64,000 bases of DNA from Olsenella sp. An293 (GTDB lineage Bacteria; Actinomycetota; Coriobacteriia; Coriobacteriales; Atopobiaceae), in NCBI RefSeq assembly GCF_002159495.1, contig NZ_NFIT01000003.1, forward strand, positions 124,001 through 188,000, given 5' to 3'. The translations under genes were made by a program, and so were the position numbers. Below the pieces are notes generated by a model. The model worked only from the letters and a program-made list of their open reading frames with translations, was not told the origin of the DNA and did not search any database. Position 1 is the first letter of the stretch; every line of letters begins with the position of its first letter. Shown here one piece after another: positions 44,944 through 52,905 of this stretch.

Positions 44944-45918
44944 ATGGGCGAGACGCCGCTCGTCTCCATCGTGGTCTCGGTCTACAACCACGCCCCCTAC
45001 GTCGAGGAGTGCCTGCGCGGCATCGCCGCCCAGAAGACGAGCTTCCCGTTCGAGGTCATCGTCGGCGAGGACTGCTCCCCGGACGGGACGGCCGAGGTGC
45101 TCCGGCGCCTCGAGCCTGAGCTGCCGGGCAACTTCACCATCATCTGCCGCGAGAAGAACCTCGGCGCCGCCGCCAACGGCGAGGACCTCTACCGGCGCGC
45201 GCGGGGCGCCTATCTCGCGCACGTCGAGGGGGACGACTTCTGGACCTTCGACGGGCGCCTGCAGGCCCAGGTGGACTTCCTCGAGGCGCACCCGGACTAC
45301 GTGGCGGTCTACACGCGCTGCCACGTGGTGGGGGAGGACTCGAGGCCAAACGGCGAGCGCTACCCCCAGTGCCCCCATGACGACTACTCCCTCAGGGAGT
45401 TCTTCTACAGCCGCATGCCCGGGCAGAGCGCCACGATGCTCTGTCGCAGGGAGCCCTACCTGCGCGGCCGCGCGGAGCTGCTCGGGCTCATGGAGCCGGG
45501 GACCTACTACCCCGGCGACCGCCGCAACGCCTTTTCCCTTCTCGTCGAGGGACGGGTGCGCTGCCTGCAGAGCGACTGGTCCGCCTATCGCCACGTGGTC
45601 CGGAGCGGGGGCAGCAGCTACTCCTCGCGCGTGCGCTTCGACGAGGCCTACGCCCGCGCGGAGATCTCCTACGGTCGGGCGCTCGTCCGCTACGCGGAGC
45701 TCCGCGGCACGCCCGAGGCCGTCGACTGCGCCAAGCGTACCTGCTACCGGTTTCTGCTCAAGTGGGCCGCGGACGGGCGCTGCTCCCTTCGGCTCTCCGA
45801 CGCGCTGCGCGAGGTCATGGCGGAGCGGCGACATAGGGTGCGCTACCTGCTCGCGCCGATCCAGTGGTACCTGGTGCTCGGCCTGCGCAGGCTCAGGGGC
45901 GTGCCGATCGACCTCTAG
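44944..45918 (+). CDS. Family 2 glycosyltransferase
   Basis: A 324-residue GT2 with PLVSIVVSVYNHAPYVEECL at the start, GEDCSPDGTAEVL near residue 40 and the DxD-like EGDDFWTFDGRLQ near 95. A later block KWAADGRCSLRLSDALRE leads to a basic C-terminus. It starts 13 nt after the aminotransferase gene and probably adds a sugar to the lipid-linked unit in the cytoplasm. The ATG at 44944 has GAGG upstream. Specificity is unknown. Confidence 0.9.
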   Translation: MGETPLVSIVVSVYNHAPYVEECLRGIAAQKTSFPFEVIVGEDCSPDGTAEVLRRLEPELPGNFTIICREKNLGAAANGEDLYRRARGAYLAHVEGDDFWTFDGRLQAQVDFLEAHPDYVAVYTRCHVVGEDSRPNGERYPQCPHDDYSLREFFYSRMPGQSATMLCRREPYLRGRAELLGLMEPGTYYPGDRRNAFSLLVEGRVRCLQSDWSAYRHVVRSGGSSYSSRVRFDEAYARAEISYGRALVRYAELRGTPEAVDCAKRTCYRFLLKWAADGRCSLRLSDALREVMAERRHRVRYLLAPIQWYLVLGLRRLRGVPIDL

Positions 45919-45945
45919 GGGCCGGCGCCCCTCGCGCCCGGCCCG

Positions 45946-46998
45946 TCACCACTTGATGTCGACGTGGAGCCGCTCGATCATGAAGCGGTAGACCGCGAGC
46001 GCGGCGGGCATGAGCCCGGCGCGGTAGACCGAGCGGGCAAAGCGGAGCCTCCTGAGCGCCCCGCCGTGCGCGCGCACGCAGGAGCGCTCGAGGTAGGGAG
46101 AGCGCGACCAGGTGGGGAAGTGCTCGTCGAGGTAGGCGGTCGTCTGCGAGACGGCTCTGCTCAGGTCGACCTCCCTCGAGCAGGAGAGCCTGAAGGACAT
46201 GGAGACCCCCAGGTGGAGGAAGACCGTCGCGTCGAGCTCCTGGAGCAGGGCCTCGCTCGCTCCGTCCGCCTCGAAGTCGCGGCGCACCTCCAGCAGCGCC
46301 CGCTTGACGCTCTCCACCTGCTCGGGCGTCACGGTGTTGATCATGGACCCCTCGCGGATGACGTAGCGGTAGGGGGCCGTGCCGGTGAAGGCGACGCGCC
46401 CGTCGCTTGCGAGGTAGGCGAGCTGGCTCAAGGTGACGTCCTCGAGGATCTTGGGAGGGGCGTCGAGGCGGCGCATCCTCATGAGCAGGTCGCGGCGGAA
46501 GCACTTGTTCCAGGCGGCGGGGTTTATCTCGATGAGGCGCACGGGCTCGTCGTGCGCCACGAAGGAGGGCCTGGGCTCGTCCATCTCGGTGGAGAGGGTT
46601 GCCCCGTCCTTCTCGGCCACGCGCCTGAAGCCGCAGACCACGACGTCGGCGCCCTCCCTTACGGCCGTCTCGTAGAGGTCGCTCGCGAAGGTGGGGTCGA
46701 CGTGGTCGTCGCTGTCGACGTAGGTCACGTAGTCGCCCCGCGCCACGTCCGTGCCGCTCCATCGGGCGTTCCAGAGCCCCCCGTTCTCCCGGTCAACCAC
46801 GCGCACGACCCCGGGGTTTCTCGTCTCGTAGTCCCTCAGCAGCTCGAGCGAGCCGTCGGGCGAGCCGTCGTTCACGAGGATGATCTCCAGGCCGTCGAGG
46901 GTCTGGGCGAGGAGCGAGTCCACGCAGCGCGGCAGGAGCGCGCGCGTGTTGTAGCAGGGCACGACGATGCTGAGCTTGGGTGTCTGGGCTGGCGCCAT
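45946..46998 (-). CDS. Family 2 glycosyltransferase
   Basis: A 350-residue GT2 on the opposite strand to its neighbours. It starts PKLSIVVPCYNTRALLPRCV, with NDGSPDGSLELLRDYE near residue 42 and YVDSDDHVDPTFASDLYE near 95 as the DxD metal site. The C-terminal half is helical and basic and carries the acceptor side. It resembles EpsJ/WcaA-type enzymes of exopolysaccharide loci. It diverges from the next glycosyltransferase gene. Confidence 0.9.
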   Translation of the reverse strand: MAPAQTPKLSIVVPCYNTRALLPRCVDSLLAQTLDGLEIILVNDGSPDGSLELLRDYETRNPGVVRVVDRENGGLWNARWSGTDVARGDYVTYVDSDDHVDPTFASDLYETAVREGADVVVCGFRRVAEKDGATLSTEMDEPRPSFVAHDEPVRLIEINPAAWNKCFRRDLLMRMRRLDAPPKILEDVTLSQLAYLASDGRVAFTGTAPYRYVIREGSMINTVTPEQVESVKRALLEVRRDFEADGASEALLQELDATVFLHLGVSMSFRLSCSREVDLSRAVSQTTAYLDEHFPTWSRSPYLERSCVRAHGGALRRLRFARSVYRAGLMPAALAVYRFMIERLHVDIKW

Positions 46999-47075
46999 CG
47001 GGCGGTTCCTCTCTGCTGCGCTATCCTAGGGGACTATGGTAACCCTTGTCAGCACGGGCGGGGAAAGGAGGACGC

Positions 47076-47981
47076 GTGAGCTCGGAGGGCCCGAGAATCG
47101 CCGTCGCCATGTCAACCTACAACGGCGCAGACCACGTGGCCGAGCAGCTCGACAGCGTGCTCGCGCAGGATGCGGGGCCCGCGGCGGTCTACGTGCGCGA
47201 CGACGGCTCCACCGACGCCACGCTCGACGTCCTCGCACCCTACGAGGCCCGCGGCCAGATCGTCCTGCTTCGGGGAACGAACCTCGGCGTGACGGGGTCC
47301 TTTCTCGAGCTGCTCTCCCTCGTGCCGGCGGAGTTCGACTTCGTGGCGCTGGCCGACCAGGATGACGTGTGGCACGAGGACAAGCTCTCGCGCGCCCTCT
47401 CCGTGATCGGCGGCTGCCGACGGGACGCCCCCGTGCTCTACTGCTCCGAGTACGTCTTCTGCGATGCCGAGATGGTCCCGCAGGGGCGCTCCCACCTCAA
47501 CCGCTCCGGCGTGGACTTTGCGAGGATGCTCTACGAGAACGTGACCTCGGGCAACACGATGGTGCTCAACAGGTGCCTCGCGGACCTCGTGGCCGGCGCC
47601 GGCCGCGAGGGCGTCTACTGCCACGACTGGTGGATAGCCCTCGTGGCGAGCGCGCTCGGGGAGATCCGCTACGACGACTTCTGCTCCCTCGAGTACCGGC
47701 GCTGCGGCTCGAACGCGAGCCCCACGGGCTCCTCGGGCCCGGCGCTGCTGCGCTACCGGGTGCGGACGTTTCTCTCCGGGGACGGGCTCGCGCGCGTGAC
47801 CGAGCAGCTCGAGAAGCTCGAGGCCTGCTTCGGCGACCGGCTGGCGCCCGACAGGCGCGCCCTTCTGCGGCGCTTCCTGCGCGGCGGCAGGCTCTCCAAG
47901 GCGCTCGCGCCCGTGAGGCTGAGGCAGGGGGTGCCCGAGGAGCTCGCCCTCAGGCTGGCGTTTGTGCTGGGGCTGCTCTAG
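47076..47981 (+). CDS. Family 2 glycosyltransferase, rhamnosyltransferase-like
   Basis: A 301-residue GT2 beginning RIAVAMSTYNGADHVAEQLD, with RDDGSTDATLDVL and FVALADQDDVWHEDKLSRAL. The ADQDDVW block and overall size fit the rhamnosyltransferase-like branch (RfbF/RgpB-type), which suits the nearby dTDP-rhamnose genes. I chose GTG 47076 because GGAAAGGAGG lies 7 nt upstream; an in-frame ATG at 47046 precedes that site. The C-terminus is basic (RRFLRGGRLSKALAPVRLR). Confidence 0.88.
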   Translation: MSSEGPRIAVAMSTYNGADHVAEQLDSVLAQDAGPAAVYVRDDGSTDATLDVLAPYEARGQIVLLRGTNLGVTGSFLELLSLVPAEFDFVALADQDDVWHEDKLSRALSVIGGCRRDAPVLYCSEYVFCDAEMVPQGRSHLNRSGVDFARMLYENVTSGNTMVLNRCLADLVAGAGREGVYCHDWWIALVASALGEIRYDDFCSLEYRRCGSNASPTGSSGPALLRYRVRTFLSGDGLARVTEQLEKLEACFGDRLAPDRRALLRRFLRGGRLSKALAPVRLRQGVPEELALRLAFVLGLL

Positions 47982-48028
47982 GGTCCCGCGCGCGGCTAGC
48001 GCCCCTCTCGCGGCCGGGCCGCGCGCGG

Positions 48029-48382
48029 CTAGCGCCCGTCCTTCTCGGCGGTGTCCCCGTGCGCGAGCGCGACCTCCTGGGCGAGCTCGTTGACCTTGGC
48101 CTTGAGGCGGCTGATCTCGGCGGAGTTGGTGAAGACCTTCCAGAGCAGCAGCACGATGATCGCGAGGTAGACGAAGTTGCTCGGGCTCATGAAGCCGAGC
48201 GCCTGGGAGAGGACGATCGCGATGTCGGGGAAGAGCGCGAGCACCACGAACACCGCCGCCAGCACGACCCAGAACACCGCGTCCTCGACGAGGATCTTCT
48301 GGCGCCTGACCTTGCGGCCCACCACGGCGAGGGCCGCGAGCGCCCCGAGCACGAGCATGATGCGGAGATAGAAGGGCAGCAC
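48029..48382 (-). CDS. DUF2304 family membrane protein
   Basis: A 117-residue protein with three hydrophobic segments (IMLVLGALAALAVVGRKV, DAVFWVVLAAVFVVLALFP, NFVYLAIIVLLLWKVF) and a C-terminal coiled helix (ISRLKAKVNELAQEVALAH). This is the DUF2304 layout. The GTG at 48382 has AGGTGG upstream. In many actinobacteria and firmicutes DUF2304 lies directly behind a dolichol-phosphate-mannose-like GT2, as here (11 nt), and probably assists that enzyme at the membrane, as GtrA does with GtrB. Confidence 0.82.
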   Translation of the reverse strand: MLPFYLRIMLVLGALAALAVVGRKVRRQKILVEDAVFWVVLAAVFVVLALFPDIAIVLSQALGFMSPSNFVYLAIIVLLLWKVFTNSAEISRLKAKVNELAQEVALAHGDTAEKDGR

Positions 48383-48393
48383 TGCGTTTCCAC

Positions 48394-49077
48394 CTACCTG
48401 AGGAATCGGGACATGATGATCGAGAGGCACGTGCGGCTCATGTACATGATGACGTTGCCGAGCTTGAGGTAGCTCTCGCCGCCCTGGCGCTCGCGCATGC
48501 GCGCCTGGATCTCGACGACGGGGCCAAAGCGCCGCGCGACGTAGGCCACCATGTCCGGCTCGGGGGCGCAGTCGAAGCCGGTGGCAAAGAGCTCGATCAT
48601 GCGCCGGCTGTACATGCGCATCCCGCTCGTGGGGTCGGTGATGGTGGCGCCGGTGGTGAGCTTGATGAGCAGCGTGATCAGGCGCGAGCCGACCCCGCGC
48701 GCGCCGCTGGGCCGCACCGTGCCGTCGAGGAAGCGCGAGGCGATGACGATGTCGGCGCCGCGCTCCTCGAGCACGCGCGCCATCTCGGGGATGTAGTCGG
48801 GGAGGTGCTGGCCGTCGGCGTCGTACTGCACGACGGCGTCGTAGCCGTGGCGCAGGGCGTACTTCATGCCGGTGCGGAAGGCCGACGTGAGCCCCGTGTT
48901 GACGGGCAGGTTGACGCCGTCGATCGCCTCGTCGCGCATGACGCGGGCCGTGCCGTCGCGCGAGCCGTCGTTGACGACGAGGTAGTCGACCTGCGGGCAC
49001 GCCGCCGTGAGCGAGCGTATCGTGTCGGCGAGGCACTCCTCCTCGTTGAAGGCCGGTACTATGGCGAGCACCCTCAT
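48394..49077 (-). CDS. Polyprenyl-phosphate glycosyltransferase (DPM1/GtrB-like GT2)
   Basis: A 227-residue GT2 of the dolichol-phosphate-mannose synthase type: VLAIVPAFNEEECLADTI, NDGSRDGTARVM, QYDADGQHLPDYIPEM and ASRFLDGTVRPSGAR. It has no C-terminal membrane helices, so it needs a small membrane partner, for which the adjacent DUF2304 protein is the obvious candidate. It should make undecaprenyl-phosphate-linked sugar for a GT-C enzyme outside the membrane. I chose the ATG at 49077, with AGGAG upstream, over 49113. Confidence 0.92.
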   Translation of the reverse strand: MRVLAIVPAFNEEECLADTIRSLTAACPQVDYLVVNDGSRDGTARVMRDEAIDGVNLPVNTGLTSAFRTGMKYALRHGYDAVVQYDADGQHLPDYIPEMARVLEERGADIVIASRFLDGTVRPSGARGVGSRLITLLIKLTTGATITDPTSGMRMYSRRMIELFATGFDCAPEPDMVAYVARRFGPVVEIQARMRERQGGESYLKLGNVIMYMSRTCLSIIMSRFLR

Positions 49078-49155
49078 GCAGCGGCTCCTGCGATCGTGCG
49101 CGTAACGTCTCATAGCAGTCTAGCACGCCCGCGCCGCGACCGGGCGCGCGGCGCC

Positions 49156-51249
49156 TCAGCGCAGGATGCGGTAGAGGGAGAGGTTGCCGTCCATCCGGGC
49201 CACGAGCTCGAAGCCCTCGGTGTCCTCCGTGATCGAGGAGATGCCGTCGTAGTCGTAGGGGTTGTAGTCCCCGCGCAGGTCCACGAAGCCGAGCTCCTCC
49301 TCGTCGACGCGCAGCACGAGCACGTAGCGCGCGTCGACGGCATCCACGGCCTCGCGGACGCGCTCGTCGGTGGCGTACTCGTCGAGGCGCAGGCGGATGA
49401 TCTTGCTCTCGAGCGTCTCGGTGCCGTTGTTCAGGCCCACGAAGTTGCGGTAGTAGACCCTGAGCCCGTTGGTCCCGTAGGTGAGAAAGCTCCCGTCCAT
49501 GGGGTCGTTGACGATCAGGGCGCCGTCCTCGACGAGCTCGGCGACCTGTCCGGCGAACGCGTGCTCGCCCTGGTCGAGGGGGGCGCCGTACGAGAAGACC
49601 TGCCCGGCGAGGATGCGGTAGTCGCCGAAGGTGGTGTGGGTCGTCTTTCGCCAGTCGCGCCGCTCGATGCCCTCGTTCTCCTCGAGCTCCTCCTCGGTGT
49701 AGTCGCGGTGGGTGCCGGCGACGTTGAACTCGGGCATGAAGTTGACCACGAGGAAGAGGGCGGCGATCGCGCAGGCCACGAGCGGGGCGTTGACCGCGCG
49801 GCCGCGCGACGCGTTGTAGGCGCCCACGACCCGCAGGCACACGTCGTAGACCCAGGCCATGCCGAGCGAGGCGAGCGGGACGGCGGCGATCGCGCAGTTG
49901 GCGGCGAGCCGCATCGGGTCGGTGTACCAGAAGCCCGCGAGCAGCTGCTTGTACTCGTCCTCGTGGGTGGCGGCGATGAGCAGGATGTAGCAGGCGATGA
50001 GGTAGGAGGCCACGAGCCAGCGGCGCCCGGGGGTGAGCGCCGCGCAGACGAGGCCAAAGATCACGAGCAGGGCGAGCACGGGCTGGATGGCCATCTCGGC
50101 GTGGAAGCCAAAGGTGTAGGAGAGCGTGAGTATGTTGACGATCTCCTGCCACGCCCAGGCGAAGGGCTCCCAGATGTGGGTGACCGTGCCCTGCATGAAG
50201 GGGAGGTGGTAGCACCCCACCCAGACCGCCACCACGAGCGCGGCGAAGCCCGCCGACGCGCCGAGCTTGGCGACAATGCCCAGCGAGCGCGCGCCGCAGG
50301 CGTCGCAGATGCGGTGGATTGCGTAGGGGCTCAGCAAGACGACGCAGGTGAACAGGACGTTGGGGTGGCACAGCGCCAGGCCCGCCGAGCAGACGAGCAG
50401 TGTCGCGAGCGTGCGGACGCGCTCCGAGACGCCGCCCTTCTCGCCGAGCAGGTGCACGAAGAGGGCCATCGCGATGGGCACGAGCGAGAAGCCCGCGAGG
50501 TTGGGGTAGACCGGCCCAAAGATGATGAGGCTCCAGGGAAACGCCACGAAGGCGAGGCTCGTGAGCGCGCCGCAGACCCTGACCGCCCGCCGCTCGGGGA
50601 ACAGGAGGGCGAGAAGCGCGAGCATGCCGAGCGGGTAGACGAGGCACGGCAGGACGAGCATCGAGGCGTTGATCGTCACGGTGGCGTGCGCGCCGGTCAG
50701 CATCATGGCGACGGCGCACAGGGCGTGCCAGCCGGAGGGGTAGAACCCGCTGAGGTCGACCGGGGCGATCGCGGCGTCGGCGGGGTCGAGGTAGGCGTTC
50801 GTGCCCAGGGAGGTGAGGCGGCCCGAGTCGGCCATCGACCGGATGAGGTCGAGGTGCTGCGTGAGGTCGTAGGCCTGGAACAGCGTGTCGGGCGTCCCGA
50901 GCCTCGAGACGTAGAGGTTGTAGCCTAGGGCGACGCCGAGCGCGACGTAGACGAGGGGTAGCCACGGCTCGATGCGGGGCAGCGAGAGCTCGCGCGCGCC
51001 GCGGGCCCGTGTGATCGCCAGCGCCGCGCCGGGCACGGCGACGAGGGGGACGAGCAGCGTCAGCGCCGAGGACGTGACGCCCGCGAGGTCGAGCGCCTGG
51101 CCGAGCAGGGCGACGAGGGAGAGGCTGACGAGGGGGGAGCAGCACACCGACCACACGCGGCCCATGCCGAGGGCGCGCAGCGCGAGGTAGCCGGGGACGA
51201 GCAGCAGCGCGCAGAGCGCGAGCGAGACGACGAGAAACTCAAGCCACAT
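49156..51249 (-). CDS. DUF6541-type polytopic membrane protein
   Basis: A 697-residue membrane protein with about 12-14 helices in the first 500 residues and a soluble C-terminal domain. After the start MWLEFLVVSLALCALLLVPG comes a long loop with TLFQAYDLTQHLDLIRSMAD and SGFYPSGWHALCA, the pattern of DUF6541 proteins, which behave like GT-C glycosyltransferases. A soluble part (LAGQVFSYGAPLDQGEHAFA, later IVNDPMDGSFLTYGTNG) lies on the cell surface. It is grouped with the polyprenyl-phosphate sugar synthase and DUF2304, so it is a likely user of their product. Confidence 0.82.
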   Translation of the reverse strand: MWLEFLVVSLALCALLLVPGYLALRALGMGRVWSVCCSPLVSLSLVALLGQALDLAGVTSSALTLLVPLVAVPGAALAITRARGARELSLPRIEPWLPLVYVALGVALGYNLYVSRLGTPDTLFQAYDLTQHLDLIRSMADSGRLTSLGTNAYLDPADAAIAPVDLSGFYPSGWHALCAVAMMLTGAHATVTINASMLVLPCLVYPLGMLALLALLFPERRAVRVCGALTSLAFVAFPWSLIIFGPVYPNLAGFSLVPIAMALFVHLLGEKGGVSERVRTLATLLVCSAGLALCHPNVLFTCVVLLSPYAIHRICDACGARSLGIVAKLGASAGFAALVVAVWVGCYHLPFMQGTVTHIWEPFAWAWQEIVNILTLSYTFGFHAEMAIQPVLALLVIFGLVCAALTPGRRWLVASYLIACYILLIAATHEDEYKQLLAGFWYTDPMRLAANCAIAAVPLASLGMAWVYDVCLRVVGAYNASRGRAVNAPLVACAIAALFLVVNFMPEFNVAGTHRDYTEEELEENEGIERRDWRKTTHTTFGDYRILAGQVFSYGAPLDQGEHAFAGQVAELVEDGALIVNDPMDGSFLTYGTNGLRVYYRNFVGLNNGTETLESKIIRLRLDEYATDERVREAVDAVDARYVLVLRVDEEELGFVDLRGDYNPYDYDGISSITEDTEGFELVARMDGNLSLYRILR

Positions 51250-51388
51250 GGCGGGGACGCCCCTTGGGATCGAGCGCCGTCGGGGGAATTGTTTCCGCCG
51301 GCGGTTGATTGCGGACACATACGTCTGTGACGGTATCATAATAGGAGCGTTTAGCCCGTGGACATCACCTCCGACGAACAGGAGCCCC

Positions 51389-52870
51389 ATGAGGACAAGC
51401 CAGCCCATCTCGCCCCGCCTCTCCCGCCCGCTCGCCGCGCTCGGCGTCGCGGCGCTTCTCGCCCTGGCACCGGCGCCCGCGCTCGCCGTCGAGCCCGCGT
51501 CCGACCCCGCCCCCATCACGGTGATGGCAAACGGGGCCTCCGGCTGGGTCCGCGGCGAGGACGGCGCGTGGCGCTTCAGCCTCGCGGACGGCACGGTCGT
51601 GCGCGGCTGGCTCGTGACCGACGTGCTCCCCGGCGAGAGCGCCTCGACCGGCCTGCAGCGCTACTGGCTCAAGGCCGACGGCTCCCTGGCCACCGGCGAG
51701 CTCATCCAGACCGGCGCCTCCTCGTGGACCTACGCGCGCCCGGAGGGCTACGTCGTCCGCGGCAAGTGGACCGACCCCGCCACGGGCAACGTCTACCTCT
51801 CCGACAACGACGGCAACCTCGCGAGCGCCGGCTGGGTCGTCTCGGACGCCTACGGCGACGGCCTGCAGCGCTACTGGGTCGACGAGGTCGCCCACGCCTG
51901 CGTGCCGGGCATCTCGAGCGCCGGCTGGGCCCACTACACCTCCGCCGCGGGCTACGTCCTGCGCGGCAGCCTTGAGACCGAGCACGGGACCCTGATCGCC
52001 GACAACGACGGCCGCCTGCTCGAGGACCGCGTCGCCGCCGTGGACGGCGAGGGCTGGTACGTCGGCGACCTCGGCGCCGGCCTGCAGCGCTACAACTTCA
52101 ACGCGGTGGACGGCCACCTCTACGCGAGGACCGGCGTCTTCACCGCCACGATCGGCGGCGTCGAGGCGCGCTTCTACGCCAGCCCCGAGAACGGCTACGT
52201 GGTCCGCGGCGCCACCGCCGCGAGCCCGCTCTACCTCGAGGGCGCCTACTGGTCCTCCGACAACGAGGGGCGCCTGACCCAGGTCAGCGTCGCCCCCGAC
52301 GACACGCCGCGCTCGCGCGACCCGTGGCTCGCCACGGTCACCTGGGGCGACGACGCCTCCTACATCTCGACCCTCGCGGCCGCCGCGGCGCGCATCGGCA
52401 GCGACACCGACTACTTCATCAGCTTTGACAACGAGCTCTGCCGCGTGATCGTGTTCGAGCGCACGGCGAGCGGCACCTGGCAGGCGACCAAGCTGTGGAA
52501 CTGCCACGGCGCGAAGAACACCTACAGCGCCGCGAACAAGCACATCTACGGCTGGGGCGGCGTCTACAAGATCTCCGACCACCAGATCTGCGCCTGGGAC
52601 GACAGCTACTTCGGGCGCGGCTACAACGACTGGGCGTCGTGCTTCATCGAGTACTACGAGAAGTCCAACGTCACCGGTCACTCCCGCTACATCCCGGGCA
52701 AGGGCTGGGAGAACTGCGCCTCGTTCCACTCGTCCGCCTATGCCTACACCGGCAACACCATGACCGGGTGCTGCGGCCTGCTCTATGAGAACGCCAAGTG
52801 GGTGCACGACGTCGTGCCCCTCGGCACCACGGTCATCGAGTTCGAGTACAGCGACGGCACCTACTTCTAG
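51389..52870 (+). CDS. Secreted wall-binding-repeat protein with degraded YkuD domain
   Basis: A 493-residue secreted protein. A signal peptide (LAALGVAALLALAPAPALA) is followed by about five aromatic repeats of the GWVVSDAYGDGLQRYW / SDNDGNLASAG type, which bind the cell wall or its polymers. The C-terminal 150 residues align with the YkuD L,D-transpeptidase domain of the next protein. At the active site the SHGCIRL motif there is replaced by MTGCCGLL here: one Cys is kept, but the His and the Arg are lost. Downstream ENAKWVHDV is shared with ENAKWIYDN-like sequence. It starts 140 nt from a divergent DUF6541 gene, with CAGGAG before the ATG. A pseudo-enzyme or altered specificity is likely. 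Confidence 0.75.
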   Translation: MRTSQPISPRLSRPLAALGVAALLALAPAPALAVEPASDPAPITVMANGASGWVRGEDGAWRFSLADGTVVRGWLVTDVLPGESASTGLQRYWLKADGSLATGELIQTGASSWTYARPEGYVVRGKWTDPATGNVYLSDNDGNLASAGWVVSDAYGDGLQRYWVDEVAHACVPGISSAGWAHYTSAAGYVLRGSLETEHGTLIADNDGRLLEDRVAAVDGEGWYVGDLGAGLQRYNFNAVDGHLYARTGVFTATIGGVEARFYASPENGYVVRGATAASPLYLEGAYWSSDNEGRLTQVSVAPDDTPRSRDPWLATVTWGDDASYISTLAAAAARIGSDTDYFISFDNELCRVIVFERTASGTWQATKLWNCHGAKNTYSAANKHIYGWGGVYKISDHQICAWDDSYFGRGYNDWASCFIEYYEKSNVTGHSRYIPGKGWENCASFHSSAYAYTGNTMTGCCGLLYENAKWVHDVVPLGTTVIEFEYSDGTYF

Positions 52871-52905
52871 GCCGCCTGCAACCAGGTTTTGAGGAGGAGA
52901 AGAAC

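Noticed and set aside
48029-51154. 1041-codon minus-strand open frame
   Set aside because: It is out of frame with the DUF6541 and GT2 genes that occupy the same strand. Only its last 117 codons (DUF2304) are real.
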